From Candidatus Nomurabacteria bacterium (GTDB lineage Bacteria > Patescibacteriota > Saccharimonadia > Saccharimonadales > Saccharimonadaceae): 44,859 nucleotides of DNA. The notes beneath the pieces are model-generated. The model had not been told where the DNA came from. It ran no database searches and saw only the letters and a program-made list of their open reading frames with translations. Each line of letters begins with the position of its first letter. Within the stretch, counting starts at the first letter, position 1. Location of the stretch: contig JAIRRY010000021.1 of assembly GCA_031255735.1 (NCBI GenBank), positions 1 to 44,859 on the forward strand, in the 5' to 3' direction. Shown piece by piece: positions 32,646 to 40,409 of this stretch. Position numbers and translations under genes: made by a program.

Positions 32646-33330
32646 TGATGACCTCCTGCTTTGGGCATTTGCTTAGCACGTTTTTCAAAGCATCGTGTTC
32701 AGCTTGAGTTACCCATAAGGAGTATTTTTGTTTCACAGTAATTTGGCGCGCAGCGTATTCACAGCGAAAGGCTTTATTACTAGGTAGCCAAGCAGCAGCA
32801 TCGCCGTCGCCTTTTTGTTGATTAGCCCTACCTTCAACTGCTAGTAGCTCAAGTGGGTCGTTGGCTAAGGCTTTGCGTGTGACGGTATCTAGTAGCTGTG
32901 CGCCTTTTTGCCAAGCGTCGCTTAGAGCTACGACATGATCAATCTGCACCGATGAGCTAGTGCCCGCACCACGTTTAAAACTAATGGTTCCACCTGTGTA
33001 AGGGTCGTTTAGAGTTCCTGCTATAACCAGGCAGCCATCTAGTTTCGTTTCTACTAGATCGCGCTGCAAAATCACATTGCGAGTGTCACAGCCGTCAATT
33101 TCACCCCAGCCGTTGCCAAACTCATTGCGGCTGTAGCCAGTTTTGGGAGCGCGGTCTTTAACGGGCAGCTTTTTCAATGCATTTATAGCTAGGCTTACAT
33201 TATTATTGCTGTACGGTACACTTTCAGTTGGTTTAGACTCGTAATTAGATGGGTTAAATATAGTAATCGCACCAATGCCAACTAACATCAAGCTAAACGT
33301 TATTATTCGCCTAAACCTCAACTTGTTCAT
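32638..33330 (-). CDS. Secreted or membrane-anchored HNH nuclease (DUF1524-like)
   Basis: A 230-residue protein with an N-terminal hydrophobic segment (about 8-24) as signal or anchor. The HNH core contains CDTRNVILQRDL, QIDHVVALSDAW (the DH pair), ANDPLELLAVEGRANQQKG and AAWLPSNKAFRCEYA, the pattern of actinobacterial-type extracellular DUF1524 nucleases. It probably cuts external DNA or RNA, supplying nucleotides to a cell that makes few of its own or aiding DNA uptake. The ATG lies 6 nt after a TATCAT box on the minus strand. Divergent from the aminopeptidase. Confidence 0.83.
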   Translation of the reverse strand: MNKLRFRRIITFSLMLVGIGAITIFNPSNYESKPTESVPYSNNNVSLAINALKKLPVKDRAPKTGYSRNEFGNGWGEIDGCDTRNVILQRDLVETKLDGCLVIAGTLNDPYTGGTISFKRGAGTSSSVQIDHVVALSDAWQKGAQLLDTVTRKALANDPLELLAVEGRANQQKGDGDAAAWLPSNKAFRCEYAARQITVKQKYSLWVTQAEHDALKNVLSKCPKQEVITK

Positions 33331-33336
33331 AGTCTA

Positions 33337-33346
33337 ATGATACAAT
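33337..33346. promoter_or_regulatory. Shared -10 region for two divergent leaderless genes
   Basis: The 10 bp ATGATACAAT read as TACAAT (33341-33346) on the plus strand, 8 nt before the aminopeptidase ATG, and as TATCAT (33337-33342) on the minus strand, 6 nt before the nuclease ATG. TG precedes the plus-strand box (extended -10). The two boxes overlap by two bases, so the directions must compete. Confidence 0.6.
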
Positions 33347-33354
33347 ATAAATAT

Positions 33355-35907
33355 ATGGATAGATTAGTTAAGTACTTTGTGCCGAAGAATTACAAACTTT
33401 TGCTGGAAATTGATAAAACACAGCATAAGGTGTTGGGTGTGGTGAATGTCACGGGTGAAGCTATGGCTACTACTATTAAGCTACACACTAAAGACCTTGA
33501 TATTAATCGTCTAACCGTATGTAGCGAAAAAAAACGGGCACATAAGTTTACACAAGATGGCGACGAGCTCACGATTTACGACGTACGGCCAGGTGAAACT
33601 ACTGTAACGATTGAATACGAGTTCGAACTGACAGATAGTATGCACGGTGCTTACCTTTCAACCTATCAGCTAAACGGCAAAACCGAAACCATTATAGCTA
33701 CTCAATTTGAGAGCCACTACGCCCGCGAAGTTTTTCCTTGTATAGATGAACCAGAAGCTAAGGCCGTTTTCGACCTAACTATTACCACTCCAGATACGGA
33801 AGACACGGTAGTTAGTAATATGCCTGTTCTAACAGAGGTGGTTGAGCCCGTGAAGTCCGTGAAGTCCGTGAAAAGTCGCGTGAAAACCGTGAAAACTGTG
33901 CATTTCACGCCCACGCCACGCATGAGCACCTATCTGCTAGCTTTTTGCGTGGGTAAGTTCCAGCGTCTCAGCGGTAAAACTAAGAGTGGCATAGACGTGT
34001 CGATTTACGCTACGCCTGCTCAAAACCCAGAATCTCTTATATTAGCGTTGGATATTGCTACACGTTGCCTCGACTTTTACGAAGAATATTTCGATGTGCC
34101 GTATCCGCTCCCTAAGTGCGATCATTTAGGTCTGCCAGATCTTGAGGCGGCCGCCATGGAAAACTGGGGGCTGATAACTTGCCGTGAAGCCTGTTTGCTA
34201 GCCGATCCGCAGCTTACTCCGCTTGAAGCAAAACGTCTTCTTGTTACGGTGATTGCTCACGAATTGGCACATATGTGGTTTGGTAACCTCGTTACTATGA
34301 GGTGGTGGGATGACTTGTGGTTGAACGAGAGTTTTGCCACCGTGATGGAGTATGTAGCCGTCAACGCTATCGAACCTACCTGGCAGATCTGGAAGGATTT
34401 TGACACTTCGTATATGGTAAGTTCGCTGCGGCGCGACGCGATGGACGGCGTGCAGCCTGTATATCAAGATGTAAACCACCCCGATGAAATACAGGCGCTG
34501 TTCGACCCATCGATTGTTTATGGTAAGGGGGCGTGCCTGATGCGCATGTTGATGCATATGATAAGTGAAGAAGACCTTCGCAAAGGTTTGAGGGCGTATT
34601 TTGAAAAGCATGCCTACCAAAATACCGAAGGCAGCGACCTGTGGGCAGCTTTAAGCGTAGCGGCTGGCATTGACGTGGGTGATTTTATGAATTGGTGGAT
34701 TGATCGCCCTGGTTACCCTGTGGTTAAGGTTGAACTTGAACTAGGTAAGATCACGCTTACTCAGCAGCGTTTTACGCTTGGCAGTGCGCCACAGCTTACC
34801 TATCCAATTCCGCTTGATAGCAATCTCGATTTCATGCCAAAAATTTTAGATATTACCCGCTCGGTGGTTGAAGATAAATCTATTACATTAGGCACGGTAG
34901 TACGGCTTAACCAAAGCGGTACGGGGCAGTTTATTACCAGCTACGACGCACCGAGCTTTACTAACCTATTAAACAGTGTAGATATAACTGACTCGCTGGC
35001 CTGCTTTCGTATTATGACCGAGCAAACACTCCTCGCTAATGCGGGGTTAGCTAGCACTTTACAGATTTTTGAGCTACTCGAAAAGTTCGCTGAAAGTAGT
35101 GACGACGGTGTATGGTCAGGTATCAGCCTGGCACTACGCGACATGTCGTGGTTTGTGGAAATCGACACGCCTGAATACGAGGCCTTCAAAAAATATCGTT
35201 GTAAACTGGCAGAGGTGCAGTATAAACGTTTGGGTTGGCAGCCTAGGCCCACCGACACCGACAAAGATGTGGCACTGCGTAGTCTTGTAGCTGGTTTGAT
35301 GATCGCGGGTGGCAGCGATGAGGTGGTAGGCCAGGCGGTGGCAACCTACGACGCAGCTGAAAGCTTAGAAACTATAGATCAAAATCTGCGTTGTTTAGTA
35401 TTAACCGCCAAGGTGAGATATGATGAAACGCCCGAACTAATAGATAAGCTAATAAACCAATATCACACCACGCCGTCGAGTGATATTCGTAATGATATTG
35501 GTGTAGCGTTGTGTAGTAGTAAAAACCCCGTCACGATTAAAAAGTTATTAAACGTTAGTTTAGATAAAACTATCGTGCGCCTGCAAGATACCGCTCATTG
35601 GTTGGTGCACTTGATGCGTAATCGCCGTTTCACTGCTACCGCCTGGAAATTTTATCGCCAGAATTGGAGCTGGTTTGAGCGCGAACTGGGTGGCGACAAG
35701 CACTATGCTAACTTCCCGCGTTACATGGCCGCCACACTCTATACTAGGCAACAACTGCACGAATACGAAGATTTCTTTGGCCCAAAGAGTGCTGAGCCAG
35801 CTTTAGCACGTAATATTAATGTGGGTATTAAAGAAATTCGCGACCGCGTGCAATACATAGCCAAAGAAGCTCCAACCGCGCGCAGATACTTATTGAAGCA
35901 ATTCTAA
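33355..35907 (+). CDS. M1-family zinc aminopeptidase
   Basis: Start taken at ATG 33355, 8 nt after the -10, giving 850 residues. The exopeptidase motif is AMENWG (267-272) and the zinc site is HELAH (302-306) with the third ligand E325 in LWLNESF. An ERAP1-like C-terminal helical domain completes the PepN/aminopeptidase N-like layout. It trims N-terminal residues from peptides. No signal peptide, so it probably works on imported peptides in the cytoplasm. Between residues 165 and 185 there is a Val/Lys-rich VKSVKSVK-type repeat. Its stop overlaps that of the convergent RNase J gene. Confidence 0.94.
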   Translation: MDRLVKYFVPKNYKLLLEIDKTQHKVLGVVNVTGEAMATTIKLHTKDLDINRLTVCSEKKRAHKFTQDGDELTIYDVRPGETTVTIEYEFELTDSMHGAYLSTYQLNGKTETIIATQFESHYAREVFPCIDEPEAKAVFDLTITTPDTEDTVVSNMPVLTEVVEPVKSVKSVKSRVKTVKTVHFTPTPRMSTYLLAFCVGKFQRLSGKTKSGIDVSIYATPAQNPESLILALDIATRCLDFYEEYFDVPYPLPKCDHLGLPDLEAAAMENWGLITCREACLLADPQLTPLEAKRLLVTVIAHELAHMWFGNLVTMRWWDDLWLNESFATVMEYVAVNAIEPTWQIWKDFDTSYMVSSLRRDAMDGVQPVYQDVNHPDEIQALFDPSIVYGKGACLMRMLMHMISEEDLRKGLRAYFEKHAYQNTEGSDLWAALSVAAGIDVGDFMNWWIDRPGYPVVKVELELGKITLTQQRFTLGSAPQLTYPIPLDSNLDFMPKILDITRSVVEDKSITLGTVVRLNQSGTGQFITSYDAPSFTNLLNSVDITDSLACFRIMTEQTLLANAGLASTLQIFELLEKFAESSDDGVWSGISLALRDMSWFVEIDTPEYEAFKKYRCKLAEVQYKRLGWQPRPTDTDKDVALRSLVAGLMIAGGSDEVVGQAVATYDAAESLETIDQNLRCLVLTAKVRYDETPELIDKLINQYHTTPSSDIRNDIGVALCSSKNPVTIKKLLNVSLDKTIVRLQDTAHWLVHLMRNRRFTATAWKFYRQNWSWFERELGGDKHYANFPRYMAATLYTRQQLHEYEDFFGPKSAEPALARNINVGIKEIRDRVQYIAKEAPTARRYLLKQF

Positions 35908-37934
35908 ACTTTATTCACTACTGGTATAACGATGGGTGTATGGCCTGTTGAATCGTACAAAATATGCGCTACGTCGTCTTTTATCTCTTGTTTTAGTGTG
36001 TCCATGCTGGCATCTAGGCTGGAATGGTCGGTTTTGGTGCGCAGATAATGGCGAATTTTGCCGATTAGCTCTTCGCTGTCGTTTAGATAAACAAAGGCGC
36101 GGCTAATGACATCTGGTGTTTTAACTAGGCGACCAGTTTTCTTGTTCAGGGTTAGTACGATGATGAAAATGCCCTCGTTGCTGATATGCAGGCGGTCTTT
36201 AACTACAGCGTCGTGCACTTCGTTACCCGTGCCGTCGTATAGCTCGCTGCCAACGTTGATACGGCCATTTTTCTTGATAGTTTTATCGGGTAGAAATTCC
36301 ACAACGTCACCGTCGTCGCACACTAAGATGCGCTCGCGTGGGATGCCGCAAACGTTTTCGGCCATTTCGGCGCTGTGGTGCAGCATATAAAATTCACCGT
36401 GGTTTGGGATGTAGTTAAGCGGCTTTAAGGTTTGCACGTATTCAACGTGATCTTCAAAGTAGGCATGGCCAGAAAGGTGTAGCGGGCCCATGCCGTGCAC
36501 GTGGTTTTTGCCGTGGCGGATAACTTCTGCGCCTTCACGCATTAGGCCGCTTTCGGTGTTCACAACATGAATTTCATTGCCAGGGATGGGATTGGAGCTG
36601 AACACCACCACGTCGGTGTTTTTTACCTTAATATACTTGTGCTGGCCAGTAATCATGCGGTTTAATACGGCGTTAAGCTCGCCTTGAGAGCCCGTGCAGA
36701 TGATAGCCACGCGGCTATCGGGTAGCTTTATGATGTCTTCCATCTTCATAATGACATCTTTAGGCACTTTGATTTGGCGGCTGCGCAGAGCCACTTCAAG
36801 GTTGTTAATCATGCTGTAGCCTGCGAATGCCACTTTGCGGCCATGCTTGGCGGCCTCTTCAAGCGCTCGTTGAATGCGCAAAATCTGGCTAGAGAAGCTG
36901 CTGATGATGATGCGACTATTTTTGTATTCGTTCATCACCTTGCCGAAGCTATCGCCAACTTCAATTTCGCTCCAGGTGTGGCGGCCCGGCGTGTCGATAT
37001 TGGTGGACTCGTTAAGCATAACGTGGATACCTTCTTTGGTGGCGATTTCAGTTAAGCGAGTCATATCGAAAGGTTTGTCGATGGGGTTGTCTTCAAAGCG
37101 CCAGTCGCCGCTAAATAGCACCACGCCGTTTGGCGTGCGCACTACAATGGCGGTGCTGCCTGGGATGGAGTGCAAAACGTGAACAAATTCTAAGCTAAGG
37201 CTGGGGCTTACCTGAATGATGTCGTGTTTCCAAGGTTCAACGTTAATGTAGTTCATCTCAGGCACTTCGGGCAGCTCGTTCATGCTTTTTTTGACCATAT
37301 TAAGTGTAAACTCGGTGCCATAGATAGGGGTGATGTGTGGAAAGCGTGGCAACAGGTGTTGCACAGCGCCGATGTGGTCTAGGTGGCCATGCGTGAAGGC
37401 GATGGCTTTAACTTTGCGAAGGTTTTTTTCAATGTATTCGATGTTTGGCACCATGTAATCTACACCAGGGTAATCTTCGTTGACAAACATAATACCCATG
37501 TCGACCAGGATAATCTCGTCGCCATATTCAAGCGCGGTCATGTTTTTGCCGATACCCATTTCACCTACGCCACCGATAGGGATAATTCGCACAGCGTTTT
37601 TAGTGGGGCGAGCGGCGCGCAGCTGAGCTGGCGACACCTGCTGGCCGTTAAAGCCGTTATATAGCGATTTATTGATGGGTGTTTCGCTGATGATATGTTG
37701 CGTAGCCCTAGCATGTACGTCGCTGGCCACCATGCGCTGGGCGCGCACCATTTCGCCGTGGCGAGTGGTGGTGTTAAGCGGCACATGGCGTCGCGAACCG
37801 TCTTTAGCTTCGTCGTCGGGCGACTTTTTGGGTTTATTGGCGGCTAGTTTCTGCCTATTTTTTAGTTCTTTGAGTTTTTGCTCGCGCTGGGCTAAAAGCT
37901 TCGCACGTCTAGCTTCTTCAGATATTTTAGTCAT
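35904..37934 (-). CDS. rnj: Ribonuclease J
   Basis: A 676-residue metallo-beta-lactamase/beta-CASP nuclease. A Lys/Arg-rich N-terminal extension of ~110 residues precedes the core. The zinc motif HGHLDH is at 182-187 and FSGDWRFEDNPID follows, then the beta-CASP domain (CTGSQGEL, HVSGHA-like LHLSGHAY) and C-terminal domain. RNase J has endo- and 5'-3' exonuclease activity and is central to mRNA decay and rRNA maturation. A CGGAG ribosome binding site precedes the ATG. The stop overlaps the aminopeptidase stop by 3 bases with no terminator between. Confidence 0.94.
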   Translation of the reverse strand: MTKISEEARRAKLLAQREQKLKELKNRQKLAANKPKKSPDDEAKDGSRRHVPLNTTTRHGEMVRAQRMVASDVHARATQHIISETPINKSLYNGFNGQQVSPAQLRAARPTKNAVRIIPIGGVGEMGIGKNMTALEYGDEIILVDMGIMFVNEDYPGVDYMVPNIEYIEKNLRKVKAIAFTHGHLDHIGAVQHLLPRFPHITPIYGTEFTLNMVKKSMNELPEVPEMNYINVEPWKHDIIQVSPSLSLEFVHVLHSIPGSTAIVVRTPNGVVLFSGDWRFEDNPIDKPFDMTRLTEIATKEGIHVMLNESTNIDTPGRHTWSEIEVGDSFGKVMNEYKNSRIIISSFSSQILRIQRALEEAAKHGRKVAFAGYSMINNLEVALRSRQIKVPKDVIMKMEDIIKLPDSRVAIICTGSQGELNAVLNRMITGQHKYIKVKNTDVVVFSSNPIPGNEIHVVNTESGLMREGAEVIRHGKNHVHGMGPLHLSGHAYFEDHVEYVQTLKPLNYIPNHGEFYMLHHSAEMAENVCGIPRERILVCDDGDVVEFLPDKTIKKNGRINVGSELYDGTGNEVHDAVVKDRLHISNEGIFIIVLTLNKKTGRLVKTPDVISRAFVYLNDSEELIGKIRHYLRTKTDHSSLDASMDTLKQEIKDDVAHILYDSTGHTPIVIPVVNKV

Positions 37935-38010
37935 TTTTACTCCGTGTAATCATACAAAAAACAGTATTTTTAGTTAAGTTTTTGTACAAGTAGTATTATT
38001 TAGTACCCCT

Positions 38011-38039
38011 AGTGTAGCAAAGTGGATATGCATTGTCAA
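38011..38039 (-). promoter_or_regulatory. RNase J promoter
   Basis: On the minus strand TTGACA (reversed at 38034-38039), a 17-bp spacer and TACACT (reversed at 38011-38016). The leader of ~70 nt carries CGGAG before the ATG. Confidence 0.78.
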
Positions 38040-38049
38040 GGGCATAGTA

Positions 38050-38078
38050 TTGACAATTTAGCAAAAGTTTGCTATAAT
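38050..38078 (+). promoter_or_regulatory. Consensus promoter of the small membrane protein gene
   Basis: TTGACA (38050-38055), a 17-bp spacer and TATAAT (38073-38078), matching the consensus at every base. It lies back to back with the RNase J promoter. Confidence 0.9.
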
Positions 38079-38086
38079 GAAGAAAT

Positions 38087-38157
38087 AGACACCTCAAATA
38101 GGACGAGGAGTCTAATTTTGAGTGCCCGCGTTGCGGGCTCGATTCAGAAAGGAGGTG
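38087..38157 (+). promoter_or_regulatory. Structured leader with perfect ribosome binding site
   Basis: Hairpin 1 pairs AGACACCTC (38087-38095) with GAGGAGTCT (38105-38113), one mismatch. Hairpin 2 pairs GAGTGCCCGC (38120-38129) with GCGGGCTC (38133-38140). AAAGGAGGTGA at 38148-38157 is a full-length complement of the usual 16S 3' end, 6 nt before the ATG. It points to very high translation. Confidence 0.65.
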
Positions 38158-38163
38158 AGCTGT

Positions 38164-38421
38164 ATGATTCAGCTCGCTATCTGTAGTTTCTTGCTCGCAA
38201 CTTTTGGCGCACTTTGTGTGCTAGCGGGTAAGAGGTGGCTCAGGGCGGTTTCCGTCGCCGGGATCGTGATTGACGTGTTTATCGCGTCGCCGATCCTAGT
38301 GGCGGATGTCAGCTTGGCACCGATCCTTATCGTGATCGGTTTTGCTATGGCTGGCGGCTTCGCAGTCGCCTTGGCGACAGTCATTGGGAGAGCCCGCAAC
38401 ATCAGCCATCAGGCCGAATAG
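38164..38421 (+). CDS. Small GC-rich three-helix membrane protein
   Basis: An 85-residue protein from ATG 38164, chosen because the perfect ribosome binding site precedes it. Three hydrophobic segments (about 3-21, 28-47 and 51-74), short basic loops (GKRWLR, GRARN). No known motif. Base composition is near 60 percent GC in one counted line (36 of 60), higher than its neighbours. With a consensus promoter and an ideal ribosome binding site it should be one of the most highly expressed proteins of the window. Function unknown; a small surface or toxin-like membrane protein are both possible. Confidence 0.68.
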   Translation: MIQLAICSFLLATFGALCVLAGKRWLRAVSVAGIVIDVFIASPILVADVSLAPILIVIGFAMAGGFAVALATVIGRARNISHQAE

Positions 38422-38428
38422 GCCTACC

Positions 38429-38450
38429 GGGGCGGCCAAAAGCCCGCCCC
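38429..38450 (+). terminator. GC-rich hairpin after the small membrane protein gene
   Basis: GGGGCGG (38429-38435) pairs with CCGCCCC (38444-38450) around an 8-nt loop. No T-run follows, so it is a weak terminator or a 3'-end stabiliser, ending 10 bp before the next -35. Confidence 0.45.
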
Positions 38451-38460
38451 AACTCCATGT

Positions 38461-38489
38461 TTGACAAAGTTTTAGCGGTTTGCTAACAT
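38461..38489 (+). promoter_or_regulatory. nusA promoter
   Basis: TTGACA (38461-38466), a 17-bp spacer and TAACAT (38484-38489). The start should fall near 38496, giving a ~180-nt leader. Confidence 0.82.
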
Positions 38490-38495
38490 TAAAGT

Positions 38496-38675
38496 ATTGT
38501 ACATTACCGGCCGACAGGTCGGTTGTTTTAATATCAATTAACAATTTGACTGTACGTTTTTCGGGTCCTGCCACTCGGTCCGCCCCTAAAAATTTTGCCA
38601 CACTAAAGTGGGCAAACATTTTTGGGTGCTGCCCCGCCTCGTGTCACCCCAAAAACGCCTTAGGAAGGAAATAAA
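38496..38675 (+). promoter_or_regulatory. Long structured nusA leader
   Basis: A dyad CCGAC-AG-GTCGG (38511-38522) lies just after the start. TTTGCC (38594-38599) pairs with GGCAAA (38611-38616). TTTTTGGGTG (38619-38628) pairs with CACCCCAAAAA (38645-38655), ending 7 nt before the AGGAAGG ribosome binding site. Such structure could allow feedback control of nusA, whose product acts on RNA polymerase pausing. No known riboswitch pattern was seen. Confidence 0.5.
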
Positions 38676-39800
38676 ATGGAATCATTAGACTTAAAACAAA
38701 TGGTAGAAGGCATCAAGCTGATTGCCGAAGAGAAGAACTTGCCTGAAGATACGGTTTTTAGCATCATCGAGCAGGCGATTGCCGCTGCCTGGCGCCGCGA
38801 TAACGGTGAAAAAGACCAGAATGTGCGAGCCGAGCTTAATGTTAACACCGGTGAAGCTGAAGTTTTTGTAATGCGCGACGTGATCGAAGATGACGTGGCC
38901 TACGACCCAGTAACTGAAGTTCCGCTGGCCGAGGCTAAAAAGCTTAAAAAAGGCGCGAAAGTGGGCGACGTGATTGAAGATTCGCACACCGTGACTTCTT
39001 TCGGCCGTGTGGCGGCGCAAACCGCTAAGCAGGTGGTGATTCACCGCTTGAAGGAAGCCGAAAAAGAGGTGGTGCTCGAAGAATACGAAGACAAAGTTGG
39101 CACGGTGGTAACAGGTACGATTATGCGTGTTGAGCCGCGCCTTGTAAGTATTGATCTCGGCAAAGCTACTGGTATTATGCCAAAAAGTGAGCAAATTGAC
39201 GGTGAATATTACAGTGTTGGTGCGCGCACTAAGGTGTATATTAAGGAAATTGACCGCGAAGGGCGTAGTGGTGCGCAGCTAATTCTTAGCCGTGGCAACG
39301 AGGCATTTATTGAATACCTGTTCCGCCAAGAAGTTCCTGAAATTGAAAATGATACTGTAGAAATTAGAAATATCGCCCGCGAGGCTGGCCGCCGCACTAA
39401 AATTGCTGTATCTAGTAATGTGCCTGGTGTTGACCCTGTAGGTACGTTCGTGGGTGGTCGCGGTGTGCGTGTGCAGGCTGTGATGAACGAAATTGGCGAC
39501 CGCGAGAAAATCGACATCGTTACTTTTAGCGACAACCCCAGCGAATTTATCCGTGGTGCTTTAAGCCCAGCCGAGATAATTAAAGTAGACATTAACGAGA
39601 AAGACAAGAGTGCCAAGGTGTTTGTGGCCGAAGACCAGCAAAGTATTGCCATTGGCCGCAGTGGTCAGAACGTGCGCTTGGCGTCGCGCCTCACTGGCTA
39701 CAAGCTTGACATTGAGCTGGCTAGCAAACCCGCACCTAGGGCGCGCAAGAACATCGAAGACAATCTGATGAGCGCTATTGAGGCTTCGGCCGAAGAGTAA
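38676..39800 (+). CDS. nusA: Transcription termination/antitermination factor NusA
   Basis: A 374-residue NusA. The N-terminal RNA polymerase-binding domain (about 1-125) is followed by an S1 domain starting at VGTVVTGTIMRVEPRLV and two KH domains (for example DPVGTFVGGRGVRVQAVMNE and EDQQSIAIGRSGQNVRLA). It modulates pausing and termination. It is the short form without the E. coli C-terminal acidic repeats. RimP, often encoded upstream, is not here; a small membrane protein takes its place. AGGAAGG ribosome binding site. Confidence 0.96.
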   Translation: MESLDLKQMVEGIKLIAEEKNLPEDTVFSIIEQAIAAAWRRDNGEKDQNVRAELNVNTGEAEVFVMRDVIEDDVAYDPVTEVPLAEAKKLKKGAKVGDVIEDSHTVTSFGRVAAQTAKQVVIHRLKEAEKEVVLEEYEDKVGTVVTGTIMRVEPRLVSIDLGKATGIMPKSEQIDGEYYSVGARTKVYIKEIDREGRSGAQLILSRGNEAFIEYLFRQEVPEIENDTVEIRNIAREAGRRTKIAVSSNVPGVDPVGTFVGGRGVRVQAVMNEIGDREKIDIVTFSDNPSEFIRGALSPAEIIKVDINEKDKSAKVFVAEDQQSIAIGRSGQNVRLASRLTGYKLDIELASKPAPRARKNIEDNLMSAIEASAEE

Positions 39801-39818
39801 AATAGCTCACATAAGGAG

Positions 39819-39853
39819 AAACCTTTGGCATTTAGTCCAAAGGTTTCTTTTTG
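39819..39853 (+). terminator. nusA terminator
   Basis: A perfect 10-bp stem AAACCTTTGG (39819-39828) / CCAAAGGTTT (39837-39846) followed by CTTTTTG. Confidence 0.92.
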
Positions 39854-39866
39854 TAACGTTTATGGT

Positions 39867-39872
39867 TATAAT
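39867..39872 (+). promoter_or_regulatory. Leaderless promoter of the TPR gene
   Basis: TATAAT lies exactly 6 nt before the ATG at 39879. It follows the nusA terminator directly. No ribosome binding site fits. Confidence 0.65.
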
Positions 39873-39878
39873 ACTTAT

Positions 39879-40409
39879 ATGAGCAAGGTAAAGAAGTATA
39901 TAGTTTGGCTGATGGCAGGATTGATCGTGCTAATTGGCGTTACTATCGGAACGATAGCAGTATTAAACAAAATAAAAAATGATAAGTCGGGCGAGGTAAG
40001 TACTATGCAAGATGATAAGCGCTACAGTGACTTAGACGCGAAACAAGAGAAAGCCATCGCTCTTGCGCAGAGTGGAGATTCCGAAGGTGCCAGACGGCTA
40101 GCGGCTGATAATGTGGCTGAGGCAGAGCGATCGGGTGATAACGAGAAGGTTTATTGGGCAAAAACTTATCAAGCTATTGTTTATACGGAAACTGGCGATA
40201 AGCAAAAAGCTTTAGACATCTATCTTGAATTACTTAATATGGATGTGGAGCAAGAAAAACTGTCTACTCTGTACTACATAGTGGCTATTTACCGAGAGTT
40301 AGGCGACGGGCAAAGCGAGCAGAAGTACTTGCAGCAGTATATAGAGATGTCTGACGGTAAAGCGCCGGCTGAATATAGTGAACGACTTGAGGAGTTAAAG
40401 AATGCGTAG
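39879..40409 (+). CDS. Membrane-anchored TPR protein
   Basis: From ATG 39879 (an earlier in-frame start lies in the terminator) a 176-residue protein. A membrane anchor at about 7-30 is followed by tetratricopeptide-type helical pairs (EKAIALAQSGDSEGARRLA, KVYWAKTYQAIVYTETGDKQ, LSTLYYIVAIYRELGDG). TPR domains hold other proteins. It overlaps the next gene by 8 bases, so it probably assists the secreted protein encoded there. Confidence 0.82.
   Translation: MSKVKKYIVWLMAGLIVLIGVTIGTIAVLNKIKNDKSGEVSTMQDDKRYSDLDAKQEKAIALAQSGDSEGARRLAADNVAEAERSGDNEKVYWAKTYQAIVYTETGDKQKALDIYLELLNMDVEQEKLSTLYYIVAIYRELGDGQSEQKYLQQYIEMSDGKAPAEYSERLEELKNA

Noticed and set aside
32430-32707. Two Cys-rich frames of 67-72 codons
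   Set aside because: Both run through the third structured RNA and its terminator without a ribosome binding site.
38122-38163. Upstream GTG start for the small membrane protein
   Set aside because: It lies in a hairpin; the perfect ribosome binding site points to 38164.
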